Of a stretch of DNA of 64,000 nucleotides, positions 1-9,020 are shown piece after piece. Made by a program: the position numbers and the translations under genes. The notes under the pieces were generated by a model that saw only the letters and a list, made by a program, of their open reading frames with translations, was not told the origin of the DNA and ran no database searches. Position 1 is the stretch's first letter, and each line of letters opens with the position of its first letter. The DNA is from Reichenbachiella sp. 5M10 (lineage in GTDB: Bacteria > Bacteroidota > Bacteroidia > Cytophagales > Cyclobacteriaceae). The stretch lies in NCBI RefSeq assembly GCF_002742335.1, contig NZ_MDGR01000007.1, positions 810,501 to 874,500 of the forward strand, given 5' to 3'.

Positions 1-145
1 TGTGACCAAACCTTCTGACCTGGATAGAGTATAACGATAAGGAGTGATACCTGTATTGCCACTGGTGGAAAAGTGGTTTGACCTAGTGTCCAAATGCGAT
101 ATCATTGCGACCTGCACGATGAGAGAGACGAACAACAATCCCTAT

Positions 146-159
146 GGTCTGTACAGACC
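146..159. promoter_or_regulatory. perfect 14-bp palindrome upstream of the MFS gene
   Basis: The sequence GGTCTGTACAGACC is a perfect palindrome ending 22 bases before the start codon of the MFS transporter. A dimeric repressor such as a TetR-type protein could bind here, but no regulator gene is visible next to it. It also lies inside a short open frame (44-166) that may be the end of an unseen gene, so it could be coincidental. Confidence 0.25.
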
Positions 160-181
160 GATTTGAACCCGTCGAATAAGA

Positions 182-1396
182 ATGAGAAGTTGGAAAATAC
201 CTAAGGAGTCATTCCTGATTACGATTTTGTTGGCCAGTCTGGTGACACTATCGCCGTTTGCTATAGATACTTACCTAGCCGCTATGCCGATGATGGCAGA
301 GGTGTTTGGCGTGCATCTCAGCGTCATTGAGCTTACGATTACGTTGTATTTTCTAGGGTTTGCCATCGGGAACTTTATAGGAGGGCCGCTGTCTGATTCG
401 TTTGGGCGCAAGACCGTGGCTCTGCTAGGAATAGGGCTGTATGGGCTTTCGTCTTTGTTGATCTCTGTCAGTACTTCGATTGAGGTGATCTTGGTGCTGC
501 GGGTCTTGCAGGCATTTGGTGGAGGTTTTGCCACGGTCACCTCCAATGTCTTCATCAGTGACTGGTACGAAGGCAAGCATGTCGCTCGGTTGGTGACCAT
601 CACCAGTATGATGATGATGCTTGCACCGTTGATTGCTCCTGTGTTAGGCGCTGTTTTGATCAGTCATTTTGGTTGGGAGTCGGTCTTTTACTTTCTGTTT
701 GGTTTTTCATGTGTGCTGTTTCTGGTCTTCTCGGTTTTTGTATCCGAATCTAGGGATCAAGCCTTGATCACGCGGAGACTCACGACACGGCAGTTGTTTG
801 ACAAGTACAAGACCTTCTTTGAAGACCGCCAATCGATTATATTCTTGTTCTCGATTAGCCTGTCCATGTCTGGAATGTATGTTTTCATCACCAGTGCATC
901 CTTTATCTATTTGGATTTCTTCGCGGTTGATCCGTATTACTTTCCGTATTTGTTTGCCGCCAACATCATTTTGAATGTCATGTTGTCCTTCGTCAATACG
1001 CAGTTGCTCAAATACTATCGTCCGAGATACATTCTGCGTGCGGGGATGCTGTTGCAGTTGGTGGCGGGCGTGATTCTATTCGTGTCTGTCCGCCTGGACG
1101 AACCTTCGTTTTGGGGAGTGTTCGGAGGTGTCGTGCTCTTTATCGGTAGTCTGGGGTTGGTGTTTGGCAATGGCACAGCGGTCATCTTGAATCACAACCC
1201 CAAGGTGAGTTCATCTGCCAATGCTGCGATAGGGATTTCTAGGTTTGTTTTGGGGTTTCTGGTAGGTAGTGTTATCGCACTGTTCCACGCCGATGACTTG
1301 GTGCCAGTCGGTACGGCGATGTTTCTCTGTACCCTTGCGGGGAATGTGATGTACAACATCGGGATGCGCTACAAAGGGCACAGGGCAGTCAGCTGA
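182..1396 (+). CDS. Bcr/CflA-type MFS drug-efflux transporter
   Basis: This 404-residue inner-membrane protein is very hydrophobic with about twelve membrane segments, the usual size for a proton-coupled drug exporter of the Bcr/CflA branch of the major facilitator superfamily. The loop between segments 2 and 3 carries the MFS motif A as GPLSDSFGRK at about residues 68-77, and the first segment has the SPFAIDTYLAAMP pattern typical of Bcr/CflA members. The start is an ATG with no clear ribosome-binding site. It stands alone, followed by about 215 bases without a convincing gene. The substrate cannot be read from the sequence. Confidence 0.85.
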   Translation: MRSWKIPKESFLITILLASLVTLSPFAIDTYLAAMPMMAEVFGVHLSVIELTITLYFLGFAIGNFIGGPLSDSFGRKTVALLGIGLYGLSSLLISVSTSIEVILVLRVLQAFGGGFATVTSNVFISDWYEGKHVARLVTITSMMMMLAPLIAPVLGAVLISHFGWESVFYFLFGFSCVLFLVFSVFVSESRDQALITRRLTTRQLFDKYKTFFEDRQSIIFLFSISLSMSGMYVFITSASFIYLDFFAVDPYYFPYLFAANIILNVMLSFVNTQLLKYYRPRYILRAGMLLQLVAGVILFVSVRLDEPSFWGVFGGVVLFIGSLGLVFGNGTAVILNHNPKVSSSANAAIGISRFVLGFLVGSVIALFHADDLVPVGTAMFLCTLAGNVMYNIGMRYKGHRAVS

Positions 1397-1611
1397 TGCT
1401 GGGTGTCATAGATCAGCGGTCTACTAGATAAGTGGCAGAGGCCAGTCTCTGTGTTTGGTCCTGTGCTCAGGAGGTAAAATGTATGAAACACGATTCCGGT
1501 TCATTCAGTTTCTTTCACAGTTCATTCTCAAAATCCTACAACTCACCCATTTCCATTATGTAATCATTGCCTGTCATTCGATGTTTGAGCTATCAAAATC
1601 AAACAAACCGA

Positions 1612-3768
1612 ATGAAAAATTCAATTCTAACCGCACTATTTAATCTACTCTGTATTCCCATCCTTTTGGGACAGATCACGGGACAGGTACATGACACGGA
1701 TGGCGAGCCATTGCCGGGCGTGAGTGTCTACATCATGGGGAGCTATGATGGCACTACCACGGATATAGAGGGCCGGTTCTCGTTTCGCACACATGAGGTA
1801 GGCGAGCAGACTTTGGTCGCTAGTTTCATCGGGTACAAGACCCACGAGGAGGTACTGACGATGGGCGAGTCACATCGCTTAGACATTCGTCTCAAAGAGG
1901 AAGTCAACCGCCTCTCAGGTGTCACCATCACGGCAGGGAGTTTTGAGGCGAGTGATGAGCAAAAGGCTACCGTACTCAAACCGCTGGATATTGCGATGAC
2001 TGCTGGTGCGGGGGCGGATGTTTCGGGCGCACTCAATATGCTGCCCGGGACGACTACCAATGGGGAGACGGGACGTCTCTTTGTCCGAGGAGGTACAGCC
2101 AACGAGACGCAGGCCTTTGTCGATGGGATCTGGGTGAGCAACTTCTACACCACCACACCGAGCAACGTCCCTAGCCGGGGGCGATTCGATCCGTTTTTAT
2201 TCAAAGGGACATTCTTCAGTACTGGGGGCTACTCTGCGGAGTATGGACAGGCGCTGTCTTCTGTGCTTTCACTCAATTCGCTGGATCTGGCCGATGAGAC
2301 GATTACCGATATCAGTCTGATGTCGGTAGGAGGAGCTGTAGCCCATACGCAGCGTTGGGATCAGGGGTCGGTGTATGCCAAGATAGAATACATGAACCTG
2401 GACCCCTACATGAACCTCGTCAAGCAGACGTACGATTGGAAGGATGGTTTCACGTCAGCCAATGGCACGTTTATGCTTCGACAGAAGATCAACAAACAAG
2501 ACATGCTGAAGGTCTATGCCAACTATGACCGCAGTGGATTTCATGCCATCATCCCCAGCATCAACAACCCCGCGGGAGACGATACCAAAGTCCAAAACGA
2601 CAACACTTATCTCAATGCGACTTACAAGAAAGGTCTTGGGGATGCAGGCATGGCTTACTTTGGGGTATCCTATGGTCTATACCACCAAGATACCGACTAC
2701 AATGCCATCCGGGTAGAGGGGCAAAATAAGGCAGTGCATGCCAAGAGCTACTATACCACGGACATCGGGAGTTTGTCCCTCAAAGCAGGAGGGGAGATGA
2801 TCCGCGCGGACGAAAAGGAGGATACCCGATTGGCGGACAACTCAGCGTTTGATCGTGCCTATGACAATACACAACTGGCGGGGTTTGTAGAAGGGGACTA
2901 TTTCCTGACACAGGCACTGACGCTGCGTGCAGGCCTTCGCTATGCGCACTATTCGGTGTTTGAGGAGGGACAGTGGTCACCACGTGTCTCGATGGCTTAC
3001 AAGACAGGTGAATACTCGCAGGTCTCCGCAGCTTTTGGGCAGTTTCATCAGTTGCCGCAGCGTGACCTGATGCTCGCCGCGCAGGATTACATCTTGCCAG
3101 AGCAGGCGGATCACTACATCCTCAGCTACCAGCGTATCAAAGAAGGTTTCACCTTCCGCGGGGAGCTGTACTACAAGACCTATGAGGATTTGGTGAAGTA
3201 CGATGCGGATGATATGTACAACCCGACGACCTACATCAATTCAGGGGAGGGCTATGCGCGCGGGATCGACTTATTCTTTAGGGATGCCAAAACGATCAAG
3301 AATGCAGACTACTGGATATCGTACTCCTTCATAGACAGCAAGCGGGACTACCGCAACTATCCTCAGCAAGTGCGACCGGAGTTTGCGGCGATGCACAATG
3401 TGTCGGTGGTGTACAAGCATTTCATTCCTGTGATCCGTACGCAGATTGGTGCGACGTGGGACTTCAACAGTGGTCGCCCGTACAACGACCCCAACGAGGA
3501 TGAATTCAACAATCAGAAAACGAAGTACTATGCCAATTTGAGTTTCAACTTTGCCTTTTTGTACCGACCCCATGTCATCCTCTATGCATCTGCGACCAAT
3601 CTGCTCGGCAGAGACAATGTCTTCGGCTATGACTATGCCGACATGCCAGATGCTAGCGGAGTGTACGATTCGCAAGCGATAGGCCAGCAGGCCAAGCGCT
3701 TCTTCTTCGTGGGCGTGTTTATCTCCCTGACCAAAGACAAGAAAACCAACCAACTAGAATATTTATAA
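1612..3768 (+). CDS. TonB-dependent outer-membrane receptor
   Basis: A 718-residue outer-membrane protein. The ATG at 1612 gives a clean signal peptide ending near LLGQ; the frame is open upstream from a TTG at 1567 but that would bury the signal. Residues about 20-100 form a carboxypeptidase-regulatory-like domain (ITGQVHDTDGEPLPGVSVY), followed by a plug containing the LFVRGGTANE segment and a beta-barrel with many aromatic strands. Such receptors import metal chelates, cobalamin or other ligands using TonB energy; the ligand is not identifiable here. The next two genes encode small secreted proteins, and a LytS/LytTR pair follows, an arrangement suggesting one regulated uptake locus. Confidence 0.88.
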   Translation: MKNSILTALFNLLCIPILLGQITGQVHDTDGEPLPGVSVYIMGSYDGTTTDIEGRFSFRTHEVGEQTLVASFIGYKTHEEVLTMGESHRLDIRLKEEVNRLSGVTITAGSFEASDEQKATVLKPLDIAMTAGAGADVSGALNMLPGTTTNGETGRLFVRGGTANETQAFVDGIWVSNFYTTTPSNVPSRGRFDPFLFKGTFFSTGGYSAEYGQALSSVLSLNSLDLADETITDISLMSVGGAVAHTQRWDQGSVYAKIEYMNLDPYMNLVKQTYDWKDGFTSANGTFMLRQKINKQDMLKVYANYDRSGFHAIIPSINNPAGDDTKVQNDNTYLNATYKKGLGDAGMAYFGVSYGLYHQDTDYNAIRVEGQNKAVHAKSYYTTDIGSLSLKAGGEMIRADEKEDTRLADNSAFDRAYDNTQLAGFVEGDYFLTQALTLRAGLRYAHYSVFEEGQWSPRVSMAYKTGEYSQVSAAFGQFHQLPQRDLMLAAQDYILPEQADHYILSYQRIKEGFTFRGELYYKTYEDLVKYDADDMYNPTTYINSGEGYARGIDLFFRDAKTIKNADYWISYSFIDSKRDYRNYPQQVRPEFAAMHNVSVVYKHFIPVIRTQIGATWDFNSGRPYNDPNEDEFNNQKTKYYANLSFNFAFLYRPHVILYASATNLLGRDNVFGYDYADMPDASGVYDSQAIGQQAKRFFFVGVFISLTKDKKTNQLEYL

Positions 3769-3790
3769 ATCAACTTAAATCTTACAAATC

Positions 3791-4207
3791 ATGAAAAAAC
3801 TATTCCTTATCGCCATGTGTTTGTTGACCTGGACTGCTCAGGCAGGAGGCAACAAACACCAAGTGACCGTAGTGGTCAAAAATATCAAAGCCAATACGGG
3901 TGAGATCAGAGCAGGCCTGTATGTCAGCGAATCGAGTTTCCTCAAACAAGGAGTCTACGTCTCTCAAAAGGTAACGGGAAACGATGAACTGACACTGGTC
4001 TTTGACCCTGTAGAAGCTGGCGTCTATGCGGTCAGCATCTACCATGACGAAAATGCCAACGGCGAACTGGACACTTGGGTGTTTGGGATCCCTGCCGAAC
4101 CCTATGGTTTCTCCAATGACGCCAAGGGCTCTTATGGCCCTCCGAGTTTCGCAGATGCGCAATTCGAGGTAGCGACTGATCAAAATATTACGATCACACT
4201 TCATTAA
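3791..4207 (+). CDS. DUF2141 secreted protein
   Basis: A 138-residue protein with a signal peptide (cleavage likely near TAQAGG) and a single DUF2141 domain, recognisable by the pattern GEIRAGLY, then YAVSIYHDENANGELDTWVFGIPAEPYG. The DENANGELD stretch resembles a calcium-binding loop. The biochemical role of DUF2141 is not established. It starts 22 bases after the TonB receptor and is followed 20 bases later by another secreted protein, so the three genes are probably one transcript. Proteins of this type are often found beside TonB receptors and LytTR systems in Bacteroidota. Confidence 0.85.
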   Translation: MKKLFLIAMCLLTWTAQAGGNKHQVTVVVKNIKANTGEIRAGLYVSESSFLKQGVYVSQKVTGNDELTLVFDPVEAGVYAVSIYHDENANGELDTWVFGIPAEPYGFSNDAKGSYGPPSFADAQFEVATDQNITITLH

Positions 4208-4227
4208 AAACTAAAACATTCGAAATC

Positions 4228-4872
4228 ATGAAAACGATATTCACACTATTACTCGCAATTTGTTCCCTCGCAGTATCAGCTGACAATGGAAAGTACGAAA
4301 AAGCCATGCTGGACAATATCCAGTCCATCTACACCGCAGCGTCTACAGCAGACCTAGACCGACTTACGAATACTTTTTCCCGGATAGGGGATGCCGAAAA
4401 GGACAAATGGGAGCCCTACTACTATGCGTCTTTGTCGCAGGTGTTCAAGGCATTTCGCATCAAGGATGCACAGGTGCAGGACAAGGTACTGGACGAGGCA
4501 TTGGTGAGTTTGTCCAAGGCGGATGATCTCAGTGCGAACAATTCGGAGATCAAGGCCATGGAGGGATTCATCTACATGATCAAAATAGGCGTGGACCCTG
4601 GTACGAGAGGGCAGACACTGTCTCCGAAGATTTACGGCTTGTTTACCAAAGCCATGCAATTGGATCCTAACAACCCAAGGGCGGTACTGTTTATGGGGCA
4701 GATGCAAATGGGTACAGCGGAGTTTTTTGGACAGCCATTGGATCAATCCTGTCAGTTGATCATGAAGTCACTGGAGATGTTTGATACGCAAGCGTCAAGC
4801 AATCCACTCGCGCCGACCTGGGGCAGCTATGGGCTCGAAGAGTGGACCAGTAAGTGCAACGGAGCAGAATAA
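4228..4872 (+). CDS. secreted TPR-like protein of unknown function
   Basis: A 214-residue protein with a signal peptide cleaved probably after AVSA. The mature part is helical, with repeats of the kind DEALVSLSKADDLSANNSEI and FTKAMQLDPNNPRAVLFMGQ that resemble tetratricopeptide units, and ends in a Gly-rich tail. It probably sits in the periplasm. It is the third gene of the TonB receptor-DUF2141 unit. I do not recognise a named family; a structural role or scaffold for the receptor locus is only a guess. Confidence 0.7.
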   Translation: MKTIFTLLLAICSLAVSADNGKYEKAMLDNIQSIYTAASTADLDRLTNTFSRIGDAEKDKWEPYYYASLSQVFKAFRIKDAQVQDKVLDEALVSLSKADDLSANNSEIKAMEGFIYMIKIGVDPGTRGQTLSPKIYGLFTKAMQLDPNNPRAVLFMGQMQMGTAEFFGQPLDQSCQLIMKSLEMFDTQASSNPLAPTWGSYGLEEWTSKCNGAE

Positions 4873-4893
4873 CCTTTGTTAGCGATTGGTATT

Positions 4894-4988
4894 TAGACCT
4901 TAGATTTTAGACAAAAACGGGGAAGCCTGTTCGGTCTAAGGTCTAGCGTCTAGTGGTCTCAAGCCTTGATTCTTAACTCTTGATTCTT
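4894..4988. repeat. intergenic inverted and direct repeats
   Basis: An 11-bp inverted repeat has arms TAGACCTTAGA (4894-4904) and TCTAAGGTCTA (4935-4945), followed by GTCTAG-rich sequence. A 10-bp direct repeat CTTGATTCTT occurs at 4965-4974 and 4979-4988. The hairpin could end the receptor transcript, although it lacks a good T tract. Similar GTCTAG-rich palindromic sequence occurs at 17493-17514, suggesting a dispersed intergenic repeat family. Confidence 0.45.
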
Positions 4989-5031
4989 GGTACTTGTTAT
5001 CTAAAGAGATTGATGATTAGATTTGTTTGAT

Positions 5032-6114
5032 ATGACGAATGAAAATGGCGGATGTGTCTCCCGCAGAGACAAATGGAAGAGACAGGTACGAATGCTTGTG
5101 GTGATTCCGATCATCGGGAGTTTGGTAATCTCCTACTTTTTTTGTCCGCAGTGCATCAGTGAGGGGGACTATGGTCAGTTTGCTCTTTCGGTATTGGTGT
5201 CGTACCTCTATTGGATCGCACTCTCGGTAGGCAACAGCTTGTTGGTAGATGGTCTGGGACGATACCTTGATTGGTTGCACAAACCTGTCGAGCGAACCAT
5301 CGCCTCGTTGATCCTGATGATTCTCTATACGGTGTTTGTCGTTTTTGTGATGAACTATGTCATCGTAGCGTACTTGATGCACAAGGACTTTTGGGAGATG
5401 CTGTACGGTGGACACCTCAAGGGAAGCATCATTACGACGGTTTCTATTGCCTTGTTTATCTCGATGTTCTTTCATGCGCGTGGTTTTTTCGTGTCGTGGC
5501 GAGATGCAGCGGTGCAAAACGAGAAACTGAATACGGAAAACGCTACCTCCAAACTAGAAACCCTCAAGAGCCAGGTCAATCCGCACTTCCTGTTCAACAG
5601 TCTCAATGCCCTGACTTCATTGGTCTACGATGACCAGCAAAAGGCGGTGGACTTCATCCATAAGCTGTCGGATGTCTACCGCTATGTACTCCAAAGCCAA
5701 AATCAGGAATTGGTGCCGCTCTCGGACGAACTGGCGTTCACCCAGTCGTTTGTCTATCTCAACGAGATCCGCTTTGGGAAGAACTTTGCCGTGACCATTA
5801 CCGGTATGGATCAAATGGCTGGCCAAGATCATGTGCCTCCTCTGGCGCTACAGATGCTTGTAGAGAACTGTATCAAGCACAACGAGATCTCCAAAGAAAG
5901 ACCCTTGTCGATACAGATAGACTATCGCTCAGACTCTGTCCTCGTGTCCAATAACCTGAACCCGATACAGCAAGAAAAGCCCGATTCGACGGGACTAGGA
6001 CTAAAAAACATCACTTCGCGCTACAGCTATCTCAGCGACCGTGAAGTCAAAGTCACGACCGATCAAAGCCAGTTCACCGTCGAGGTACCCATCATCAAAC
6101 TAGAGACCTCATGA
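5032..6114 (+). CDS. LytS-type membrane sensor histidine kinase
   Basis: About 360 residues from the ATG at 5032; a TTG three codons upstream is also possible. The N-terminal half has four predicted membrane segments. The C-terminal half is a His_kinase (PF06580) module with the signature SQVNPHFLFNSLNALTSLV, where the histidine is the phosphorylation site, then an ATP-binding region with VENCIKHNEIS and a GLGLKNI glycine loop. Its stop codon overlaps the start of the LytTR regulator by four bases (ATGA), so the two form a cognate two-component pair. The signal sensed is unknown; the upstream TonB locus is a plausible target. Confidence 0.9.
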   Translation: MTNENGGCVSRRDKWKRQVRMLVVIPIIGSLVISYFFCPQCISEGDYGQFALSVLVSYLYWIALSVGNSLLVDGLGRYLDWLHKPVERTIASLILMILYTVFVVFVMNYVIVAYLMHKDFWEMLYGGHLKGSIITTVSIALFISMFFHARGFFVSWRDAAVQNEKLNTENATSKLETLKSQVNPHFLFNSLNALTSLVYDDQQKAVDFIHKLSDVYRYVLQSQNQELVPLSDELAFTQSFVYLNEIRFGKNFAVTITGMDQMAGQDHVPPLALQMLVENCIKHNEISKERPLSIQIDYRSDSVLVSNNLNPIQQEKPDSTGLGLKNITSRYSYLSDREVKVTTDQSQFTVEVPIIKLETS

Positions 6115-6869
6115 ATGTACTCATCGTAGAAGACGAGGGGATCGCTGCGGACCGTTTGGCGAGACTGCTCGGAGAGCTCCAGCCCGACCTCAGGGTATTG
6201 GACGTGCTGGATACCGTCAAGTCTGCTGTGGCTTGGTTGCGATCCAACCAGAGCCCTGATTTACTGTTCTTTGATATTCATCTGGCTGATGGGTCTAGCT
6301 TCGAGATCTTCGAACAGGTGAGTGTTGATTGCCCGGTGATTTTCACCACTGCCTATGACCAGTATGCCATCAAGGCCTTTGAGGTCAACAGCATCGACTA
6401 TCTGCTCAAGCCCATTGTCTTGGAGAAACTGGAGCGGGCCCTGGACAAGTTTGAGCACCTCAGCAAAGCCGCCAATCCGATGATCGATGTGTCACAGCTC
6501 CAGCAGATGCTGGGAGCACCAGCCAAGTCCTACAAGGAGCGCTTTGTCGTCAAGGTCGGAGAGCACATCAAGACGATCCCGACGGATGCCATCGCCTGCC
6601 TCTACAGTGAGGAGGGGAGTACCTATTTGCAGCACGAGGAGGGGAAAAAATTCATCATTGACTTCACACTGGATCAACTGACCGAGCTACTTGATCCAAG
6701 TGTTTTCTTTCGAGTCAATCGCAAATTCATCGTACAGATGAAAGCCATTCGAGACATCGTCTCCTACTCGAACAGTCGGCTCAAGATCGTCTTGCCTCAC
6801 TGGGATGACAATGAACTCATCGTGTCTCGCGAGCGCGTCGCAGCATTCAAAGCATGGCTGGATGGCTAA
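6111..6869 (+). CDS. LytTR-family response regulator
   Basis: A 252-residue cytoplasmic transcription factor. An N-terminal receiver domain carries the acidic pair ED at residues 7-8, the phospho-acceptor D55 (LLFFDIHLADG) and the conserved lysine in YLLKPI. The C-terminal LytTR DNA-binding domain (about residues 145-250) ends with the typical FFRVNRKFIVQMKAI segment. Its ATG overlaps the kinase stop codon, indicating translational coupling. It very likely receives phosphate from the preceding kinase and binds paired LytTR sites, which I did not locate. Confidence 0.92.
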   Translation: MNVLIVEDEGIAADRLARLLGELQPDLRVLDVLDTVKSAVAWLRSNQSPDLLFFDIHLADGSSFEIFEQVSVDCPVIFTTAYDQYAIKAFEVNSIDYLLKPIVLEKLERALDKFEHLSKAANPMIDVSQLQQMLGAPAKSYKERFVVKVGEHIKTIPTDAIACLYSEEGSTYLQHEEGKKFIIDFTLDQLTELLDPSVFFRVNRKFIVQMKAIRDIVSYSNSRLKIVLPHWDDNELIVSRERVAAFKAWLDG

Positions 6870-7022
6870 GCGAAAGTATGCCCAAAAGCAGGAATATACT
6901 CCTAAACGAATGCTCCCCAGCCAACCAAAAATTCTTTAGATTTGGATAAAGCATAGCGGGTATAGAGCGTATGGTGTACCCAACTGTGCGGGGTTTCATG
7001 ATCACATCTAATCAAACGTAGA

Positions 7023-7442
7023 ATGGTAGAATTATCTTTAGAGTACTGGAATAAACTTTCAAGTCAATTCATCCTAATGTCAGTGTTCCTCGGTGGCTTT
7101 TCGATAGCCTTGACGGCAAACTTGCTGATAAGTGAATCGAAAACTAGGCTTTCCAATATCATTTTAAAGCTGGCTACAACATCTTCTGGTGGATTTCTCA
7201 CTACAGTATTTGCCATGACCAACATCCTAATGGCTACTACCGAGGGCTACCCTAGTGTAGTCACCCAAAGTGGACTGAATACACCAAGAATAATTGGCTT
7301 TTTGGGATATTTAGTTGGGGTTTTTTCACTGTTGACGATTATAGGATTGTCGGGCTGGACCAAGTCTAAAGGAACGGGGATTTTCACGACTGTAGTTAGT
7401 GTGATTACATTGATTCTCTTTTTTATTTCTGCAATTTCATGA
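7023..7442 (+). CDS. small four-helix membrane protein, unknown
   Basis: A 139-residue protein with about four hydrophobic segments (around residues 14-32, 47-70, 88-107 and 117-136). No cysteine pairs, charged transport motifs or recognisable domains are visible. The composition fits an inner-membrane protein. The stop codon overlaps, as ATGA, an ATG that starts a 38-codon frame, which is the first part of a probable frameshifted downstream gene, so this protein may once have had a coupled partner. I do not recognise the family. Confidence 0.6.
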   Translation: MVELSLEYWNKLSSQFILMSVFLGGFSIALTANLLISESKTRLSNIILKLATTSSGGFLTTVFAMTNILMATTEGYPSVVTQSGLNTPRIIGFLGYLVGVFSLLTIIGLSGWTKSKGTGIFTTVVSVITLILFFISAIS

Positions 7443-7784
7443 AGAGCGAAGGCCCGCTAGAAAGAGCTTGTGACTCGTGTGTCTCCACCGATGAAAATAT
7501 AATACAGCGTATCATTTACCATATCAATTGGAAGATAAGTTTCAGTTTAGAATAGATAAACGGAGGCATAAAGGCATGCTGGATGTTCGCTTCAGCGGTA
7601 CTTTTTCTGAATCAGTCGTGAAATCATCGGAAAGATCAAATCCATTGGAGACGTTGATCCGTATGTAGAGGATCTGCTCCCGGTCGTCTGGTCAGATGAA
7701 GGAGACCAAGCACCTATCGTCGTATTGCGCGCGGGTTGGGGAATTAAAAGTACGGAGGGAGGGTTATGGATGAGTAAGGTTTAA
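7439..7784 (+). pseudogene. probable frameshifted gene remnant
   Basis: This 350-base gap holds three overlapping open frames that chain in one direction. The first starts at the ATGA overlap (7439-7555, begins MKSEGPLERACDS). The second spans 7495-7668 and includes QFRIDKRRHKGMLDVRFSG. The third spans 7611-7784 and includes GDVDPYVEDLLPVVWSDEGD and ends KSTEGGLWMSKV. Each step moves the frame by the same amount, as two single-base deletions would cause, and together they would give a protein of roughly 110 residues. The codon use looks gene-like, but I cannot name a family. Sequencing error is an alternative. Confidence 0.4.
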
Positions 7785-7794
7785 AAGTAAAGAC

Positions 7795-8397
7795 ATGAAG
7801 GTATTAGTTTTTTTATCAATAATTATCGGTGCAATTTTGCCGAATAAACAATTAGAAGCCAAAGAAATGGATGTAGCAACGTTTGGGAATGGATGTTTCT
7901 GGTGTACAGAAGCTATTTTTCAGGATTTGAAGGGAGTGAGTAAAGTGGAGTCGGGCTACTCTGGCGGACAGACGCTAGACCCTACTTACAAAGAAGTATG
8001 TACGGGTACGACTGGCCATGCGGAGGTGCTGCAGATCACTTATGATCCAGCAGTGATTTCGTTCGACGAGTTGCTAGAGGTGTTTTGGAAGACGCATGAC
8101 CCCACGACGCTCAATCGCCAAGGCAATGATGTCGGGACCCAGTACCGTTCGGTGGTGTTCTATCACAATGACGAACAAAAGGTATTGGCTGAGAAGTACA
8201 AGAAGGAACTCAACGCCTCTGGCGCGTTCAACGACCCGATCGTGACAGAGATCACGGCTTTTGACAAGTTCTACGTAGCAGAGGACTACCACCAGAACTA
8301 TTACAACCTTAACGGCTCACAGCCCTATTGCAACTTCGTGATCAAGCCAAAAGTGGAGAAGTTTAGAAAGGTATTCAAGGACAAACTCAAAGACTAA
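7795..8397 (+). CDS. msrA: peptide-methionine (S)-S-oxide reductase
   Basis: A 200-residue MsrA enzyme that reduces methionine-S-sulfoxide in proteins. The catalytic motif GNGCFWCTEA places the nucleophilic cysteine at residue 34, and a further cysteine near the C-terminus (SQPYCNF) can act as the resolving residue. The VESGYSGG and TGHAEVLQI segments are diagnostic. The first 22 residues are hydrophobic and look like a signal peptide, so this copy probably works in the periplasm, unlike most cytosolic MsrA enzymes. The next gene follows without any gap. Confidence 0.95.
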   Translation: MKVLVFLSIIIGAILPNKQLEAKEMDVATFGNGCFWCTEAIFQDLKGVSKVESGYSGGQTLDPTYKEVCTGTTGHAEVLQITYDPAVISFDELLEVFWKTHDPTTLNRQGNDVGTQYRSVVFYHNDEQKVLAEKYKKELNASGAFNDPIVTEITAFDKFYVAEDYHQNYYNLNGSQPYCNFVIKPKVEKFRKVFKDKLKD

Positions 8398-8631
8398 GTG
8401 AAGAAAGTAAAGATGATCTGGGACATGCGTGGGGGAGATGCCAAAGGGATGGCAGAGCACCACGCCATCCATCTCAAAGAGTATGCAGCCAAGTGGAACA
8501 TGACGCTACACGAAGCAGGGACAGAAGTCGTCAATGATGCCTATGTAGTGGCCTACATGATCATCGACGAGAGCGACATGATCACCGTGAGAGACAACCT
8601 GAGACCGCATCGCGCGGAGTATGCGGAGTAG
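8398..8631 (+). CDS. small conserved-looking protein after msrA
   Basis: A 77-residue protein whose GTG start directly follows the msrA stop codon, so it is probably translated from the msrA message. It has no signal peptide or membrane segment. Visible features are GGDAKGMAEHHAIHLKEYA and a mixed alpha/beta pattern ending in RDNLRPHRAEYAE, which recalls small ferredoxin-fold dimeric proteins. I do not recognise the family. The histidine pair could bind metal, but that is a guess. Confidence 0.6.
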   Translation: MKKVKMIWDMRGGDAKGMAEHHAIHLKEYAAKWNMTLHEAGTEVVNDAYVVAYMIIDESDMITVRDNLRPHRAEYAE

Positions 8632-9020
8632 AGCAATTGAAAGTAAAAAGGGTGGCGATGAAATTCAAATAAGGTATGAGTGGATTCGTTCGTGTTTTGT
8701 ATGAAAGCGAATTCACTCGTTGTTCAAAATTCTATAGTTCAAAACCTGTCTGAAACGGTAGACAGGTTGGGTATTGTTCTGTACGAAAGACTATCGGTAT
8801 AAGTCTGTGATTTAATATTGGAATGCTGACTATCGAACACCCAATGTCGAATGTTGAAATCTGATCTGGACTGTCTGGTATAGGAGGTCTTGTTCGATCC
8901 TGATTTGACCTATGTCTTAGTGAGACAATGCGCTGCTGCTTTAAGATTCTTTTTCCGTCAAAGATTCGTTCTTTTCTACTATTTTCGAGGTGACAACAAA
9001 CCCGAGATTAACAGAGATCA
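8632..9020. other. 389-base gene-free interval with a hairpin
   Basis: No convincing gene is present. A 9-bp perfect hairpin has arms AACCTGTCT (8743-8751) and AGACAGGTT (8760-8768) with an 8-base loop; it lacks a T tract, so it may be a stable 3' end of the msrA transcript rather than a classical terminator. The segment at about 8834-8860 repeats TCGAA-containing words and resembles simple dispersed intergenic sequence. The last 60 bases are T-rich and may hold the purU promoter, but no clear TAnnTTTG box is seen. Confidence 0.4.

Noticed and set aside
1455-1643. 62-codon frame before the TonB receptor
   Set aside because: It overlaps the receptor start, has no recognisable domain, and its composition is that of AT-rich non-coding DNA.
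4965-4988. CRISPR-like direct repeats
   Set aside because: Only two 10-bp copies with a four-base spacer; no array structure or cas genes.
7795-8397. MsrA fused to MsrB
   Set aside because: The protein ends at 200 residues and the next 77-residue frame lacks MsrB motifs.
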